From assembly GCA_023488945.1 (NCBI GenBank), contig JAMDBZ010000011.1, positions 1 to 14,901 on the forward strand: DNA of 14,901 nt. The letters are read 5' to 3'. The notes below the pieces were generated by a model, which had not been told where the DNA came from, searched no databases, and saw only the letters and a list, made by a program, of their open reading frames with translations. Source of the stretch: Deltaproteobacteria bacterium. Lineage in GTDB: Bacteria; Desulfobacterota_E; Deferrimicrobia; Deferrimicrobiales; Deferrimicrobiaceae. This document shows positions 1 through 8,543 of this stretch, in pieces. Positions within the stretch are counted from its first letter, which is position 1. Each line of letters begins with the position of its first letter. Made by a program: the position numbers and the translations under genes.

Positions 1-419
1 CCGGGGAGCAGGCCGCGCCGCCTGTCTCCCGCCATGGCGGGCGCGTAAGCCGGAGCGGGCTTCCCCGGGCGGAAGGCCGCAAGCGCGGAACCGGCGGAGC
101 CCCGCCATTCTGCGGGGAAGTCGGCTTGCGCGGACCGATGCCGGTGGCCCGGCCCTTGGGAGAGGAGCGCACCGCACGATCGACGGGCGGAGGCGGGGAG
201 CGAGAATCCGACCGCAGAAAATGTGAACGTCGGGGATTCGAGCTCCGAGCCGGCGCGTGCTTCGCGCATACCGTGCGAGCGCGAGCCGGCCGCGGCCTGA
301 CCGCGCGGGGACCGTGCCGCCCGGTGGCCGAAACATTTTCGTTCCCCCGGCCCGGGCGCGCGTGGTACAAAAGACCTCGCTTTTTCGTATTCCCCGAACG
401 TCCGCAGGAGAGCGGCGAT
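1..419. other. Gene-free, hairpin-rich leader upstream of parA
   Basis: No recognisable protein family is encoded here on either strand. A stop codon at 46-48 closes a frame open from the window edge (last residues about LSPAMAGA), which could be the tail of an upstream gene, but it is too short to identify. The first 120 bases hold several GC-rich inverted repeats: a perfect 14-bp palindrome at 28-41 (CCCGCCATGGCGGG), CTTCC/GGAAG at 60-75, and CCCCGC/GCGGGG at 100-117 with a 6-base loop. None is followed by a T-run. Positions 329-341 hold a small inverted repeat, CGAAA-CAT-TTTCG. A frame continuous with ParA is open from 126, but its translation is low-complexity and Arg/Gly-rich, so it was not taken as coding. 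No convincing parA promoter was found. Confidence 0.5.
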
Positions 420-1202
420 TTGGCCCGGATCATCGCCATCGCGAACCAGAAGGGGGGGGTGGGGAAGACGACCACCGCGGTCAACCTCGCCGCCTCCTTC
501 GCCGTCATGGAGAAGAGGATTCTCCTGGTCGACCTTGATCCGCAGGCCAACGCGACCTCGGGGCTCGGTGAGACCGCGGAGGGGGCGGGGGAACGGAACG
601 CCTACCGGATCCTGCTCGGGGAGATCGAGGCCTCGTCAGCCGTTCGGGAGACGACGCTGCCGTTCCTGCGCCTGCTCCCCGCCTCGCCGGACCTGATCGG
701 GGCCGAGATCGAGCTCGTCGGGATGGAGGGACGCGAGAAGCGGCTGGCCCGGGCCCTTCGCCCCCTCGAAGGGGAGTACGACGTGGTCTTCGTCGACTGC
801 CCGCCGTCGCTGGGCCTGCTCACCGTCAACGCGCTGTGCGCCGCCCGCTCGGTGCTCATTCCCCTGCAGTGCGAGTATTACGCTCTCGAGGGCCTCGGGA
901 ACCTCTACCGGACGATCGCCAGGATCCGGGAATCGCTCAACCCGGCGCTGCGGGTGGAGGGGGTGGTCCTCACGATGTTCGATGGGCGGAACAACCTGGC
1001 GCACCAAGTGGCGGCCGAAGCGCGGGAAAACCTGAAAGATGAAATTTTTCAAACAGTTATACCGAGAAACGTGCGGATTTCGGAAGCCCCTTCCTTCGGG
1101 AAGCCGGCCTTGTTGTACGCCGTGAACTCCCGGGGGGCGCAGAGCTACCTCGAGCTGGCCAGGGAGATGGCGACCCGATGGAACGCAAGCCCGATCCGAT
1201 GA
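420..1202 (+). CDS. parA: Chromosome-partitioning ATPase ParA (Soj family)
   Basis: A 260-residue ParA/MinD-type ATPase that binds DNA non-specifically as an ATP dimer and moves or regulates the ParB-parS complex during origin segregation. Visible motifs are the deviant Walker A, KGGVGKTT (residues 11-18, preceded by IIAIANQ), the Walker A' VDLDPQAN (about 37-44), Walker [10 protein letters not shown] with Asp126, and the family signature [14 protein letters not shown] near residues 217-229. The start is taken as TTG at 420: it gives the usual family length and start ([10 protein letters not shown]), and AGGAG lies at 406-410, nine bases upstream. The frame stays open further upstream but that part has no family character. 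The stop overlaps parB. Identification is secure; the start is likely but not proven. Confidence 0.95.
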   Translation: MARIIAIANQKGGVGKTTTAVNLAASFAVMEKRILLVDLDPQANATSGLGETAEGAGERNAYRILLGEIEASSAVRETTLPFLRLLPASPDLIGAEIELVGMEGREKRLARALRPLEGEYDVVFVDCPPSLGLLTVNALCAARSVLIPLQCEYYALEGLGNLYRTIARIRESLNPALRVEGVVLTMFDGRNNLAHQVAAEARENLKDEIFQTVIPRNVRISEAPSFGKPALLYAVNSRGAQSYLELAREMATRWNASPIR

Positions 1203-2035
1203 AGAAGAAGGTCCTGGGCCGAGGCCTCTCGGCGCTCCTCCCGGGGCGTCCGGAACGGGACGCCGAGTACCTGCTCCTGCCGGTCGACGAGATCCGGACC
1301 GGCCCGTACCAGCCGCGGCGCACCTTCTCTCCCGAGGAGCTGCGTGAGCTCGTCGACTCGATCCGGGAAAAGGGAGTCCTCCAGCCGGTCCTCGTCCGTC
1401 CCACGGCGCAGGGGCACGAGCTTGTCGCGGGGGAGCGGCGGCTGCGCGCCGCCCAGGCGGCGGGGCTTGCGACGATCCCCGCCGTGGTGCGGCGCCTCTC
1501 CGACCGGGAGTCGCTGGAGGCGGCCGTCGTCGAGAACATGCAGCGCGCGGACCTGAACCCCATCGAGCTGGCGGAAGGTCTCCACCGGCTGGCGCACGAG
1601 TTCGAGCTCACGCACGAGGAGATCGCGAAGCGGCTGGGGAAGGACCGCGCCACGGTCTCCAACACGCTTCGGCTGCTCAAGCTTCCCGCGAGCGTGAAGC
1701 AGGCGGTCGTCGAGGGGCGGCTCTCCGGGGGGCACGCGCGGGCGCTGCTGGCCGCGCCGCCGAACCGGGTCGAGGCGATCGTCGCCCTCGTCCTGAAAAA
1801 AGGGCTTTCCGTCCGCGAAACGGAAACGCTGTGCCAGGAAGGGGAGAGACGCCGCGCAGCCCGGCGCGGCAAAGTCGCCGACCCGCACGTCCGGGACCTC
1901 GAGGAGAAGCTGTCGCGGCGCGGGGGGACGCGGGTCCGGATCCGGGGGACGGCCCGGAAGGGACGTTTTGAGATCCACTATTTTTCCGAGGAGGAATTCG
2001 CGCGGCTTTGCGAGGCGTTGTTCCCGGGGAGATAG
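1178..2035 (+). CDS. parB: Chromosome-partitioning protein ParB (Spo0J family)
   Basis: A 285-residue centromere-binding CTPase clamp, partner of ParA. The start motif [15 protein letters not shown] is typical of chromosomal ParB. The ParB/Srx domain follows: the YQPRRTF segment (about 44-50), the GERRLRA motif (85-91) and [10 protein letters not shown] (119-128), which together form the CTP-binding pocket. Next is the parS-binding helix-turn-helix (about 145-165, with [13 protein letters not shown]) and a basic, charged linker leading to a C-terminal dimerisation domain. ATG 1178 has AGGGAG at 1161-1166 upstream; an alternative ATG at 1199 overlaps the parA stop as ATGA and would remove seven residues. 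Both starts lie inside the end of parA, so translational coupling is likely. Confidence 0.95.
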   Translation: MERKPDPMKKKVLGRGLSALLPGRPERDAEYLLLPVDEIRTGPYQPRRTFSPEELRELVDSIREKGVLQPVLVRPTAQGHELVAGERRLRAAQAAGLATIPAVVRRLSDRESLEAAVVENMQRADLNPIELAEGLHRLAHEFELTHEEIAKRLGKDRATVSNTLRLLKLPASVKQAVVEGRLSGGHARALLAAPPNRVEAIVALVLKKGLSVRETETLCQEGERRRAARRGKVADPHVRDLEEKLSRRGGTRVRIRGTARKGRFEIHYFSEEEFARLCEALFPGR

Positions 2036-2059
2036 GTCAACCGGGCGACAAAAAAATGA

Positions 2060-2087
2060 TTGCATCCCGTTTTTCTTGTGCTATAGT
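2060..2087 (+). promoter_or_regulatory. Sigma-70-type promoter P1, extended -10
   Basis: The -35 hexamer TTGCAT (2060-2065) and -10 hexamer TATAGT (2082-2087) are separated by 16 bp. TGC directly before the -10 makes an extended -10 element. It lies in an AT-rich island between parB and the small lipoprotein gene and would start transcription near 2094. It is the first of two near-identical copies. Confidence 0.7.
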
Positions 2088-2106
2088 TCGCCGCATAAGA
2101 AAATAA

Positions 2107-2134
2107 TTGCATTGCGGTTTGCATGTGCTATAGT
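2107..2134 (+). promoter_or_regulatory. Sigma-70-type promoter P2, extended -10, copy of P1
   Basis: The same arrangement as P1, 47 bp downstream: TTGCAT (2107-2112), 16-bp spacer, TGC then TATAGT (2129-2134). The flanks match too, with a run of A before the -35 and CGCCGCA just after the -10 in both copies. The likely start near 2141 would give a leader of about 60 bases before the lipoprotein start codon. Confidence 0.7.
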
Positions 2135-2158
2135 ACGCCGCAACGAAAATTCATATTA

Positions 2159-2177
2159 TTATCCGGACAACGGATAA
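2159..2177 (+). promoter_or_regulatory. Hairpin in the leader of the small lipoprotein mRNA
   Basis: A perfect 7-bp inverted repeat, TTATCCG-GACAA-CGGATAA, ends about 11 bases before the purine-rich Shine-Dalgarno tract (2184-2195). It may protect the 5' end of the mRNA or serve as an operator. It does not cover the ribosome binding site, so a block on translation is unlikely. Confidence 0.55.
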
Positions 2178-2202
2178 ACTCAAAGGAAGGGAGGGAAAAG
2201 TG

Positions 2203-2364
2203 ATGCGCAGATTCTGGGCATTGTTCCTGGGCCTGCTGCTGGCCGCGACGATCGTCCTCTCCGCGTGCGCGAAGAAGGAAGAGCCGCCTCCGCCGCCGCC
2301 TCCGGCGCCGGCTGCCGAGAACGCGGCTCCGGCGGCTCCGGCCGCGCCCGCCGAGAAGAAGTAA
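2203..2364 (+). CDS. Small proline/alanine-rich lipoprotein, 53 aa
   Basis: Short gene for a secreted lipoprotein of unknown function. Residues 1-22 form a lipoprotein signal peptide: MRRFW basic start, hydrophobic core LFLGLLLAATIV, lipobox L-S-A-C with Cys22 as the lipidation site. The mature part is only 32 residues: a charged KKEE, seven consecutive prolines, then an Ala/Pro-rich tract ending in EKK. GTG at 2200 is in frame directly before ATG 2203; ATG is preferred because GGGAGGG (2189-2195) lies seven bases upstream. The gene has its own tandem promoters, a 5' hairpin and a terminator, so it is probably monocistronic and strongly expressed. Residue 24 after the Cys is Lys, not Asp, so outer-membrane sorting is plausible. 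No family is recognised. It is very likely real because every expression signal is in place. Confidence 0.8.
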   Translation: MRRFWALFLGLLLAATIVLSACAKKEEPPPPPPPAPAAENAAPAAPAAPAEKK

Positions 2365-2397
2365 GCTCGGGACAGGGCAACACAGGAGTCCGGCGCT

Positions 2398-2416
2398 TCT
2401 CCCGTTTCGCGGGAGA
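2398..2416 (+). other. 3' UTR hairpin after the lipoprotein gene
   Basis: A perfect 7-bp stem, TCTCCCG-TTTCG-CGGGAGA, lies between the lipoprotein stop codon and the terminator. It has no T-run of its own, so it is more likely an mRNA-stabilising element than a second terminator. Confidence 0.45.
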
Positions 2417-2438
2417 GCGGCGGAAGAACCGGAGAGAG

Positions 2439-2472
2439 GGCACCGGGTTTTCCCGGCGCCCTTTTCTTTTTT
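2439..2472 (+). terminator. Rho-independent terminator of the lipoprotein transcript
   Basis: A GC-rich stem, GGCACCGGG / CCCGGCGCC (one A-C mismatch) with a TTTT loop (2448-2451), is followed directly by C-TTTT-C-TTTTTT (2461-2472). This is the clearest terminator in the window, and it separates the lipoprotein unit from the ATP synthase operon. Confidence 0.9.
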
Positions 2473-2537
2473 GTGCGCCCGGCAGGGCGCGGACTCCGCC
2501 ACGGTCCGTAAGAGGCCGCGCAGCGGGCAATAAATGC

Positions 2538-2566
2538 TTGACAGCGCCGATCCGCGCGTGATAATT
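2538..2566 (+). promoter_or_regulatory. Promoter of the ATP synthase operon
   Basis: A perfect -35, TTGACA (2538-2543), is followed by GATAAT (2560-2565, 16-bp spacer) or ATAATT (2561-2566, 17-bp spacer) as the -10. Transcription would start near 2572, about 60 bases before the first atp start codon. It lies just after the lipoprotein terminator and before GGAGG (2616-2620). Confidence 0.8.
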
Positions 2567-2630
2567 ACCATCCGTTTTACTAATCCACGCAATTCGCCCG
2601 TCCGCACGGAACCCCGGAGGGGAACGGTTC

Positions 2631-3086
2631 ATGGAGCTCATCGCCAAGATCTTCGAGACGCTCGGGATCACGCAGCTCGCCCTGCTCCAGATGGCGCTGG
2701 TCGTGGTTTTGGCGTTTGCGCTCTCATCCGTCCTGATCAAGCCGATCCTGGCCACCTTCGAGGAGCGGGAGAGCCTCTCGACGAAGCCGCTGGAGGAATC
2801 GCGGCGGGTCCTGGCCGAGGCGGAGGGGAAGTCGAAGGCGTACGAGGAGACGCTCCGGAAGGCCTCCGTCGATGCGCTTGCGAGCCGTCGCAAGCGGATC
2901 GAGGAGGCGTCGCGTGCCGAGCGGAAGCGGATCGACGCGGCGTCCGAGGAGGCCAACCGGGAGGTCGAGGGGCTCCGGGGGCGGATCGAGGTCGAGAAGG
3001 AGAAGGCCGCCGCCGTCCTGCGCGCCGAGGCGGCGCGCCTGTCGATCCAGATTGCCGAGAAAGTCCTCGGGAGACGGGTCGCGTGA
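2631..3086 (+). CDS. atpX: F0F1 ATP synthase subunit b' (peripheral stalk)
   Basis: A 151-residue b-type subunit. It has one N-terminal membrane helix (about residues 14-40, ending IKPIL), then a long charged Arg/Glu/Ala-rich coiled coil to the C-terminus. With the second b subunit encoded next it forms the heterodimeric peripheral stalk that holds F1 against rotation. GGAGG at 2616-2620 lies 10 bases before the ATG. It is the first gene of the operon and overlaps the next gene by four bases (GTGA). Paired b'/b genes are known from photosynthetic bacteria and several deltaproteobacteria; the b' assignment rests on position and the lack of a signal-like N-terminus. Confidence 0.88.
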   Translation: MELIAKIFETLGITQLALLQMALVVVLAFALSSVLIKPILATFEERESLSTKPLEESRRVLAEAEGKSKAYEETLRKASVDALASRRKRIEEASRAERKRIDAASEEANREVEGLRGRIEVEKEKAAAVLRAEAARLSIQIAEKVLGRRVA

Positions 3087-3652
3087 GAGGCGCTGCGGCC
3101 CTCCTCCTGCTCGCGGCGGGTGCTGCGGCCCACGCCGCAGAGGGGCAAGCCGCAAGCCACGGCGGCGGGATCCCCTGGGGGGAGATCGTCAAGCAGGCGA
3201 TCAACTTCGCGATCCTGGCGGGCGTCCTCGTCTATTTTTTGAGGAAACCGCTCTCCAACTACCTCCAGGCGCGGAGCGAGTCCCTGAAGAAGGCGATCGA
3301 CGACGCCGCCCGCGCCCGCGCCGAGGCGGCGGAAAAGCTCGCGTCGGTCGAGGCGCGGGTGTCCCGCCTTCCCGCCGAGATCGAGGAACTGAACCGGCGG
3401 ACCGACTCCGGAGCGGATGCCGAGTCCCGCCGGATCCGCGAGGCGGCGGAGGCCGAGATCGAGCGGATCCGCCAGCAGGCCCGGTTCGCCGCGGACCAGG
3501 AGGTCAAGAAGGCGCGCGAGGAGTTGCGGCGAGAGGCCGCCGATCTCTCCGCCCGCGCGGCCGGGGGAATCGTCGTCAAGGCGATCACGACCGCCGACCA
3601 GGAACGTCTCGTGCGCGAGAGCATCGAAAAGATCCGGGAGATCGTGCGATGA
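3083..3652 (+). CDS. atpF: F0F1 ATP synthase subunit b with N-terminal signal-like segment
   Basis: A 189-residue second b subunit. Its GTG start at 3083 overlaps the b' stop as GTGA, which implies translational coupling; the open frame further upstream runs through the b' gene and is ignored. The N-terminus (MRGAAALLLLAAGAAAHA-AEG) looks like a cleavable signal peptide with an AHA cleavage site. The membrane helix follows (about residues 33-52: IVKQAINFAILAGVLVYFL) with the RKPLSNYLQ motif after it, then a long coiled coil ending IREIVR. A signal peptide-like extension on b is, to my knowledge, also present in Geobacter-type AtpF. The stop overlaps atpH as ATGA. Confidence 0.9.
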   Translation: MRGAAALLLLAAGAAAHAAEGQAASHGGGIPWGEIVKQAINFAILAGVLVYFLRKPLSNYLQARSESLKKAIDDAARARAEAAEKLASVEARVSRLPAEIEELNRRTDSGADAESRRIREAAEAEIERIRQQARFAADQEVKKAREELRREAADLSARAAGGIVVKAITTADQERLVRESIEKIREIVR

Positions 3653-4191
3653 TCGGGGGATCCGTGGCGCGCCGCTACGCCCGCGCGTTGCTCGACATCG
3701 GACAGCAGGAGCGCAAGGCCCGGCAGATCCTGGCCGAGGTGGGGCGGTTCGCCCGGTTCCTTTCGGAGGCACCGCCGCTCAAGGAGGCGCTCTCGGCCGC
3801 GCACATCAACCGTCGGGACAAGCACGCCGCCCTCGAGGCCGCCATCGCGAGGCTTTCCGTCCTCCCCGTCACGCGGAACTTCCTCCTGCTGCTCATCGAC
3901 AAGGGGCGGGTGGGCATCCTGCCGCAGATCCTCGTCGAGCTGCGCCGGTTCGTTGAGGAGGCGGAAGGGGTGGAGCGGGTCGAGGTCGTCGTCCCGATGG
4001 CGATGTCCGGGACGCAGCGCGACCTGCTCCGGACCACCCTCGAGCGGCAGACGGGGAAGAAGGTCGAGCTCGAGGAGAGCGTCGACCCCGCCGTCCTGGG
4101 CGGGATGGTCGTCAAGGTGGGCTCCACCGTCTACGACGGGAGCATCCGAACGCAGATCGAGCAGATCCGTCAGAACCTGGAGAAGGGGTGA
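3649..4191 (+). CDS. atpH: F0F1 ATP synthase subunit delta (OSCP)
   Basis: A 180-residue OSCP/delta subunit that joins the b/b' stalk to the top of the alpha3-beta3 hexamer. The N-terminal helical bundle begins [13 protein letters not shown], a standard start for this family, and the C-terminal part contains the signature [20 protein letters not shown] followed by the final helix. ATG 3649 overlaps the atpF stop (ATGA). The length is normal for the family. The gene ends 11 bases before the atpA start. Confidence 0.95.
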   Translation: MIGGSVARRYARALLDIGQQERKARQILAEVGRFARFLSEAPPLKEALSAAHINRRDKHAALEAAIARLSVLPVTRNFLLLLIDKGRVGILPQILVELRRFVEEAEGVERVEVVVPMAMSGTQRDLLRTTLERQTGKKVELEESVDPAVLGGMVVKVGSTVYDGSIRTQIEQIRQNLEKG

Positions 4192-4202
4192 GGCCAAGCG
4201 TC

Positions 4203-5711
4203 ATGAGCATCCGCGCCGAAGAGATCACGGAGATCCTCAAGAGCCAGATCCTGGGGTACGAAAGGCGGATCGACGTCGCCGAAACGGGCGTCGTGCTGTC
4301 CGTCGGGGACGGCATCGCCCGCATCCACGGGCTGGAGAAGGCGATGGCCGGGGAGCTCCTCGACTTCCCGGGCGACGTCCGCGGGATGGTGCTCAACCTC
4401 GAGGAGGACAACGTCGGCGCCGCGCTGCTGGGCGACGACTTCCTCGTCAAGGAGGGCGACACCGTCCGGCGCACGGGCCGCATCGTGGAGGTCCCGGTGG
4501 GCGACGCGATGCTCGGCCGCGTCGTGAACCCGCTGGGCCAGCCGATCGACGGGAAAGGCCCCATCGAGGCGAAGGATTCCCGGCGGATCGAGATCAAGGC
4601 GCCCGGCATCGTGAAAAGGCAGCCGGTCAAGGAGCCGCTCCAGACGGGCCTGAAGCCGATCGACGCGATGATCCCGATCGGGCGCGGCCAGCGCGAGCTC
4701 ATCATCGGCGACCGGCAGACCGGGAAGACGGCCGTCGCTCTCGACACGATCATCAACCAGAAGGGGACCGGCGTCGTCTGCATCTACGTGGCGATCGGAC
4801 AGAAGCGCTCCACCGTCGCGCAGGTCGTGGAGAAGCTGCGGTCGTTCGGCGCGATGGACTACACGATCGTCGTGTCGGCGACCGCCTCCGAGGCGGCGCC
4901 GCTCCAGTTCATCGCCCCCTACTCGGGGTGCACGATGGGCGAGTACTTCCGGGACAACAAGCGCCACGCCCTGTGCATCTACGACGACCTCTCCAAGCAC
5001 GCCGTCTCCTACCGGCAGCTCTCGCTCCTGCTCCGGCGGCCGCCGGGGCGCGAGGCGTATCCGGGCGACGTCTTCTACCTCCACTCCCGGCTCCTCGAGC
5101 GGGCCGCCAAGCTCTCCGAGGCGGAAGGGGGGGGATCGCTCACGGCGCTGCCGATCATCGAGACGCAGGCCGGCGACGTCTCCGCCTATATCCCGACGAA
5201 CGTCATCTCGATCACCGACGGCCAGATCTATCTCGAGTCCGACCTCTTTTATGCGGGCATCCGGCCCGCCGTCAACGTCGGCCTCTCGGTCTCGCGGGTC
5301 GGCGGCAACGCCCAGGTCAAGGCGATGCGGCAGGTCGCGGGGCGGATGCGGCTCGAGCTCGCGCAGTACCGCGAGATGGCCGCCTTCGCCCAGTTCGGGT
5401 CCGACCTCGACAAGGCGACCCAGATGCAGCTCGCCCGCGGCGCGCGGCTCGTCGAGATCCTCAAGCAGCCGCAGTACGAGCCGCAACCCGTCGAGCAACA
5501 GGTCGTGACGATCTTCGCCGCGACGAACGGCTTCGTGGACGGGTACGAGGTCACCTCGCTCGGGCGCTACGAGGCGGAGCTCTCCGCCTTCATGAAGGCC
5601 CGGCACGGCGCGATCCTTTCGGAGCTGCGCGAGAAGAGGACGATCGACGACGCGCTCAAGGCGAGGCTGTCCGCCGCCCTCGAGGAGTTCAAGGGCGTCT
5701 TCAAGGAATAA
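4203..5711 (+). CDS. atpA: F0F1 ATP synthase subunit alpha
   Basis: A 502-residue non-catalytic nucleotide-binding subunit of F1. It begins with a beta-barrel domain ([14 protein letters not shown]), then Walker A GDRQTGKT (residues 169-176), the [13 protein letters not shown] segment, the [12 protein letters not shown] region, and the [10 protein letters not shown] segment carrying the arginine finger that reaches the beta catalytic site. A C-terminal helical domain ends GVFKE. The start is taken as ATG 4203 (MSIRAEEI), five codons inside an in-frame GTG at 4188; TGAGG at 4189-4193 can serve as Shine-Dalgarno sequence. Full length and intact. Confidence 0.97.
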   Translation: MSIRAEEITEILKSQILGYERRIDVAETGVVLSVGDGIARIHGLEKAMAGELLDFPGDVRGMVLNLEEDNVGAALLGDDFLVKEGDTVRRTGRIVEVPVGDAMLGRVVNPLGQPIDGKGPIEAKDSRRIEIKAPGIVKRQPVKEPLQTGLKPIDAMIPIGRGQRELIIGDRQTGKTAVALDTIINQKGTGVVCIYVAIGQKRSTVAQVVEKLRSFGAMDYTIVVSATASEAAPLQFIAPYSGCTMGEYFRDNKRHALCIYDDLSKHAVSYRQLSLLLRRPPGREAYPGDVFYLHSRLLERAAKLSEAEGGGSLTALPIIETQAGDVSAYIPTNVISITDGQIYLESDLFYAGIRPAVNVGLSVSRVGGNAQVKAMRQVAGRMRLELAQYREMAAFAQFGSDLDKATQMQLARGARLVEILKQPQYEPQPVEQQVVTIFAATNGFVDGYEVTSLGRYEAELSAFMKARHGAILSELREKRTIDDALKARLSAALEEFKGVFKE

Positions 5712-5741
5712 CGGGGCCAACCAGGGCGACGGGACGAGGAG

Positions 5742-6611
5742 ATGCCGAACCTTCGGTCGATCCGGAAGCGGATCGGAAGCGTCAAGAGCACCCAGCAGAT
5801 CACCAAGGCGATGAAGATGGTCTCCGCCGCGAAGCTCAGGCGGGCGCAGGAGGCCATCGTCGCGGCGCGGCCGTACGCCCGCAAGATGCGGGACGTCGTC
5901 CAAGGCCTGGCGCGGCGCGCCGGTGCGGAAGCCCACCCGCTCCTGGCGCGGCGCGAGGCGAAGCGGCTGGCCCTCGTCGTCATCACGTCCGACCGCGGAC
6001 TCTGCGGGAGCTTCAACTCGGGCCTGCTGCGGATGGCCCACCGGTATTACCTGGACAACGCGGACCGGTACGAGGAGATCCGGGTCTTCGCCGTGGGGCG
6101 CAAAGGGCGCGACTTCTTCCGCCGCCGGCTCGGGGCGGTCCACAAGGAGTACATGAACGTCCTGAGCACGGTGTCCTACGCCCACGCGGAGCGGATCGCG
6201 CACGATCTCGTCGAGGGGTTCCTTGCGGGGGAGCACGACGAGGTCGTCGTCGCCTTCAACGAGTTCCGGTCCGCCATCTCCCAGCGGCCCGGGTTCGAGA
6301 CGCTTTTCCCCATCGCGGTCGAGGCGAAAGCGGAGGAGGGCGGGGCGGACATCGACTACCTCTACGAGCCGTCCCGGAAGGAGATCCTGGAGGCCCTGCT
6401 TCCCAAGTATATCGAGACGCAGATCTTCCGGTTCCTTCTCGAATCGGTGGCGGGGGAGCACGGGGCCCGGATGACCGCGATGGATTCGGCGACCAACAAC
6501 GCCGTCGAGATGATCGCGCGGCTCACGCTCCAGATGAACCGGGCGCGCCAGGCCGCCATCACGAAGGAGCTCATGGAGATCATCGGCGGCGCCGAGGCGC
6601 TCAAAGGATAA
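5742..6611 (+). CDS. atpG: F0F1 ATP synthase subunit gamma
   Basis: A 289-residue central-shaft subunit that rotates within alpha3-beta3. The N-terminal helix has the invariant character of the family (KSTQQITKAMKMVSAAKLRRAQ) and the C-terminal helix carries the other signature (MTAMDSATNNAVEMI, then RQAAITKELMEIIGGAEAL). The central Rossmann-like domain includes VVITSDRGLCGSFN. The ribosome binding site is unusual: the AGGAG at 5737-5741 abuts the ATG, with no better candidate nearby. This may lower initiation, which could fit the single copy of gamma per F1 against three each of alpha and beta; that link is inference. Confidence 0.96.
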   Translation: MPNLRSIRKRIGSVKSTQQITKAMKMVSAAKLRRAQEAIVAARPYARKMRDVVQGLARRAGAEAHPLLARREAKRLALVVITSDRGLCGSFNSGLLRMAHRYYLDNADRYEEIRVFAVGRKGRDFFRRRLGAVHKEYMNVLSTVSYAHAERIAHDLVEGFLAGEHDEVVVAFNEFRSAISQRPGFETLFPIAVEAKAEEGGADIDYLYEPSRKEILEALLPKYIETQIFRFLLESVAGEHGARMTAMDSATNNAVEMIARLTLQMNRARQAAITKELMEIIGGAEALKG

Positions 6612-8063
<1,452 letters not shown>

Positions 8064-8081
8064 GCAGGGGCGGACTCCGCG

Positions 8082-8486
8082 ATGGCATCGACGATCCGGC
8101 TCGAGCTGGTCTCCCCCGAGCGGCTCCTCATCTCCGCGGACGTGGAGGAGGTCGTCGCCCCCGGCCATGAAGGCGAGTTCGGGGTGCTTCCCGAGCACAC
8201 CCATTTCCTCGCGCTCCTTTCGATCGGCGTCCTGCGATACCGGCAGGGGGGGGAGCTGAGGAAGGTCGCCGTGGGAGGCGGGTTCGCCGAGGTGAGCCCC
8301 GAGCGGGTCATCGTGATGGCGCACGTGGCGGAGAAAGCCGAGGAGATCGACGTCGAGCGTGCGGAGCGCGCCCGCGAGCGGGCCGAGGTGGAGATGGCCC
8401 GGAATCTGTCGCTCGACGACGCGACGTACCGGAAGGCGCACGGCGCGCTCCAGAGGGCGCTCGCCCGGCTCTCCGCCGCCGAGTGA
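8082..8486 (+). CDS. atpC: F0F1 ATP synthase subunit epsilon
   Basis: A 134-residue subunit of the central stalk that couples gamma to the c-ring and can inhibit ATP hydrolysis. The N-terminal beta-sandwich contains PGHEGEFGVLPEHTHFLALL, typical of the family, and the C-terminal part is a two-helix hairpin rich in Arg, Glu and Ala. AGGGG at 8066-8070 lies 11 bases before the ATG. It is the last gene of the operon; a minus-strand gene converges on it 30 bases further on. Confidence 0.95.
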   Translation: MASTIRLELVSPERLLISADVEEVVAPGHEGEFGVLPEHTHFLALLSIGVLRYRQGGELRKVAVGGGFAEVSPERVIVMAHVAEKAEEIDVERAERARERAEVEMARNLSLDDATYRKAHGALQRALARLSAAE

Positions 8487-8494
8487 GGTTCTTT

Positions 8495-8543
8495 CCGAAG
8501 GCCTCGACGCGCACTGTCAGCGCGTTACGGCCTTGACCTTCGG
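8495..8543. terminator. Possible bidirectional hairpin between convergent genes
   Basis: Nested inverted repeats occupy the gap between atpC and the minus-strand gene: AAGGCC (8498-8503) with GGCCTT (8529-8534) outside, and ACGCGC (8507-8512) with GCGCGT (8520-8525) inside, the loop covering the minus-gene stop codon. An alternative outer pairing is CCGAAGG (8495-8501) with CCTTCGG (8537-8543). No T-run follows on either strand, so the terminator role is inferred from structure and position only. Confidence 0.4.

Larger units (their letters stand above)
2051..2142 (+). repeat. Imperfect tandem duplication of a 47-bp promoter unit
   Basis: Two units offset by exactly 47 bp share the A-rich block, ATTGCAT, GTGCTATAGT and CGCCGCA. 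They differ mostly within the spacer. This looks like a local duplication of a whole promoter, with the recognition elements conserved and the spacer drifting. Confidence 0.7.

Noticed and set aside
126..419. N-terminal extension of ParA by 98 residues in the same open frame
   Set aside because: The added part is low-complexity, Arg/Gly/Pro-rich and unlike any ParA, whereas TTG 420 has a good AGGAG and gives the normal ParA start and length.
1..2200. parS centromere sites near parAB
   Set aside because: By eye I found no match to the TGTTTCACGTGAAACA-type consensus here or elsewhere in the window; the closest, around 8992, is only a half site. A motif scan of the genome would decide.
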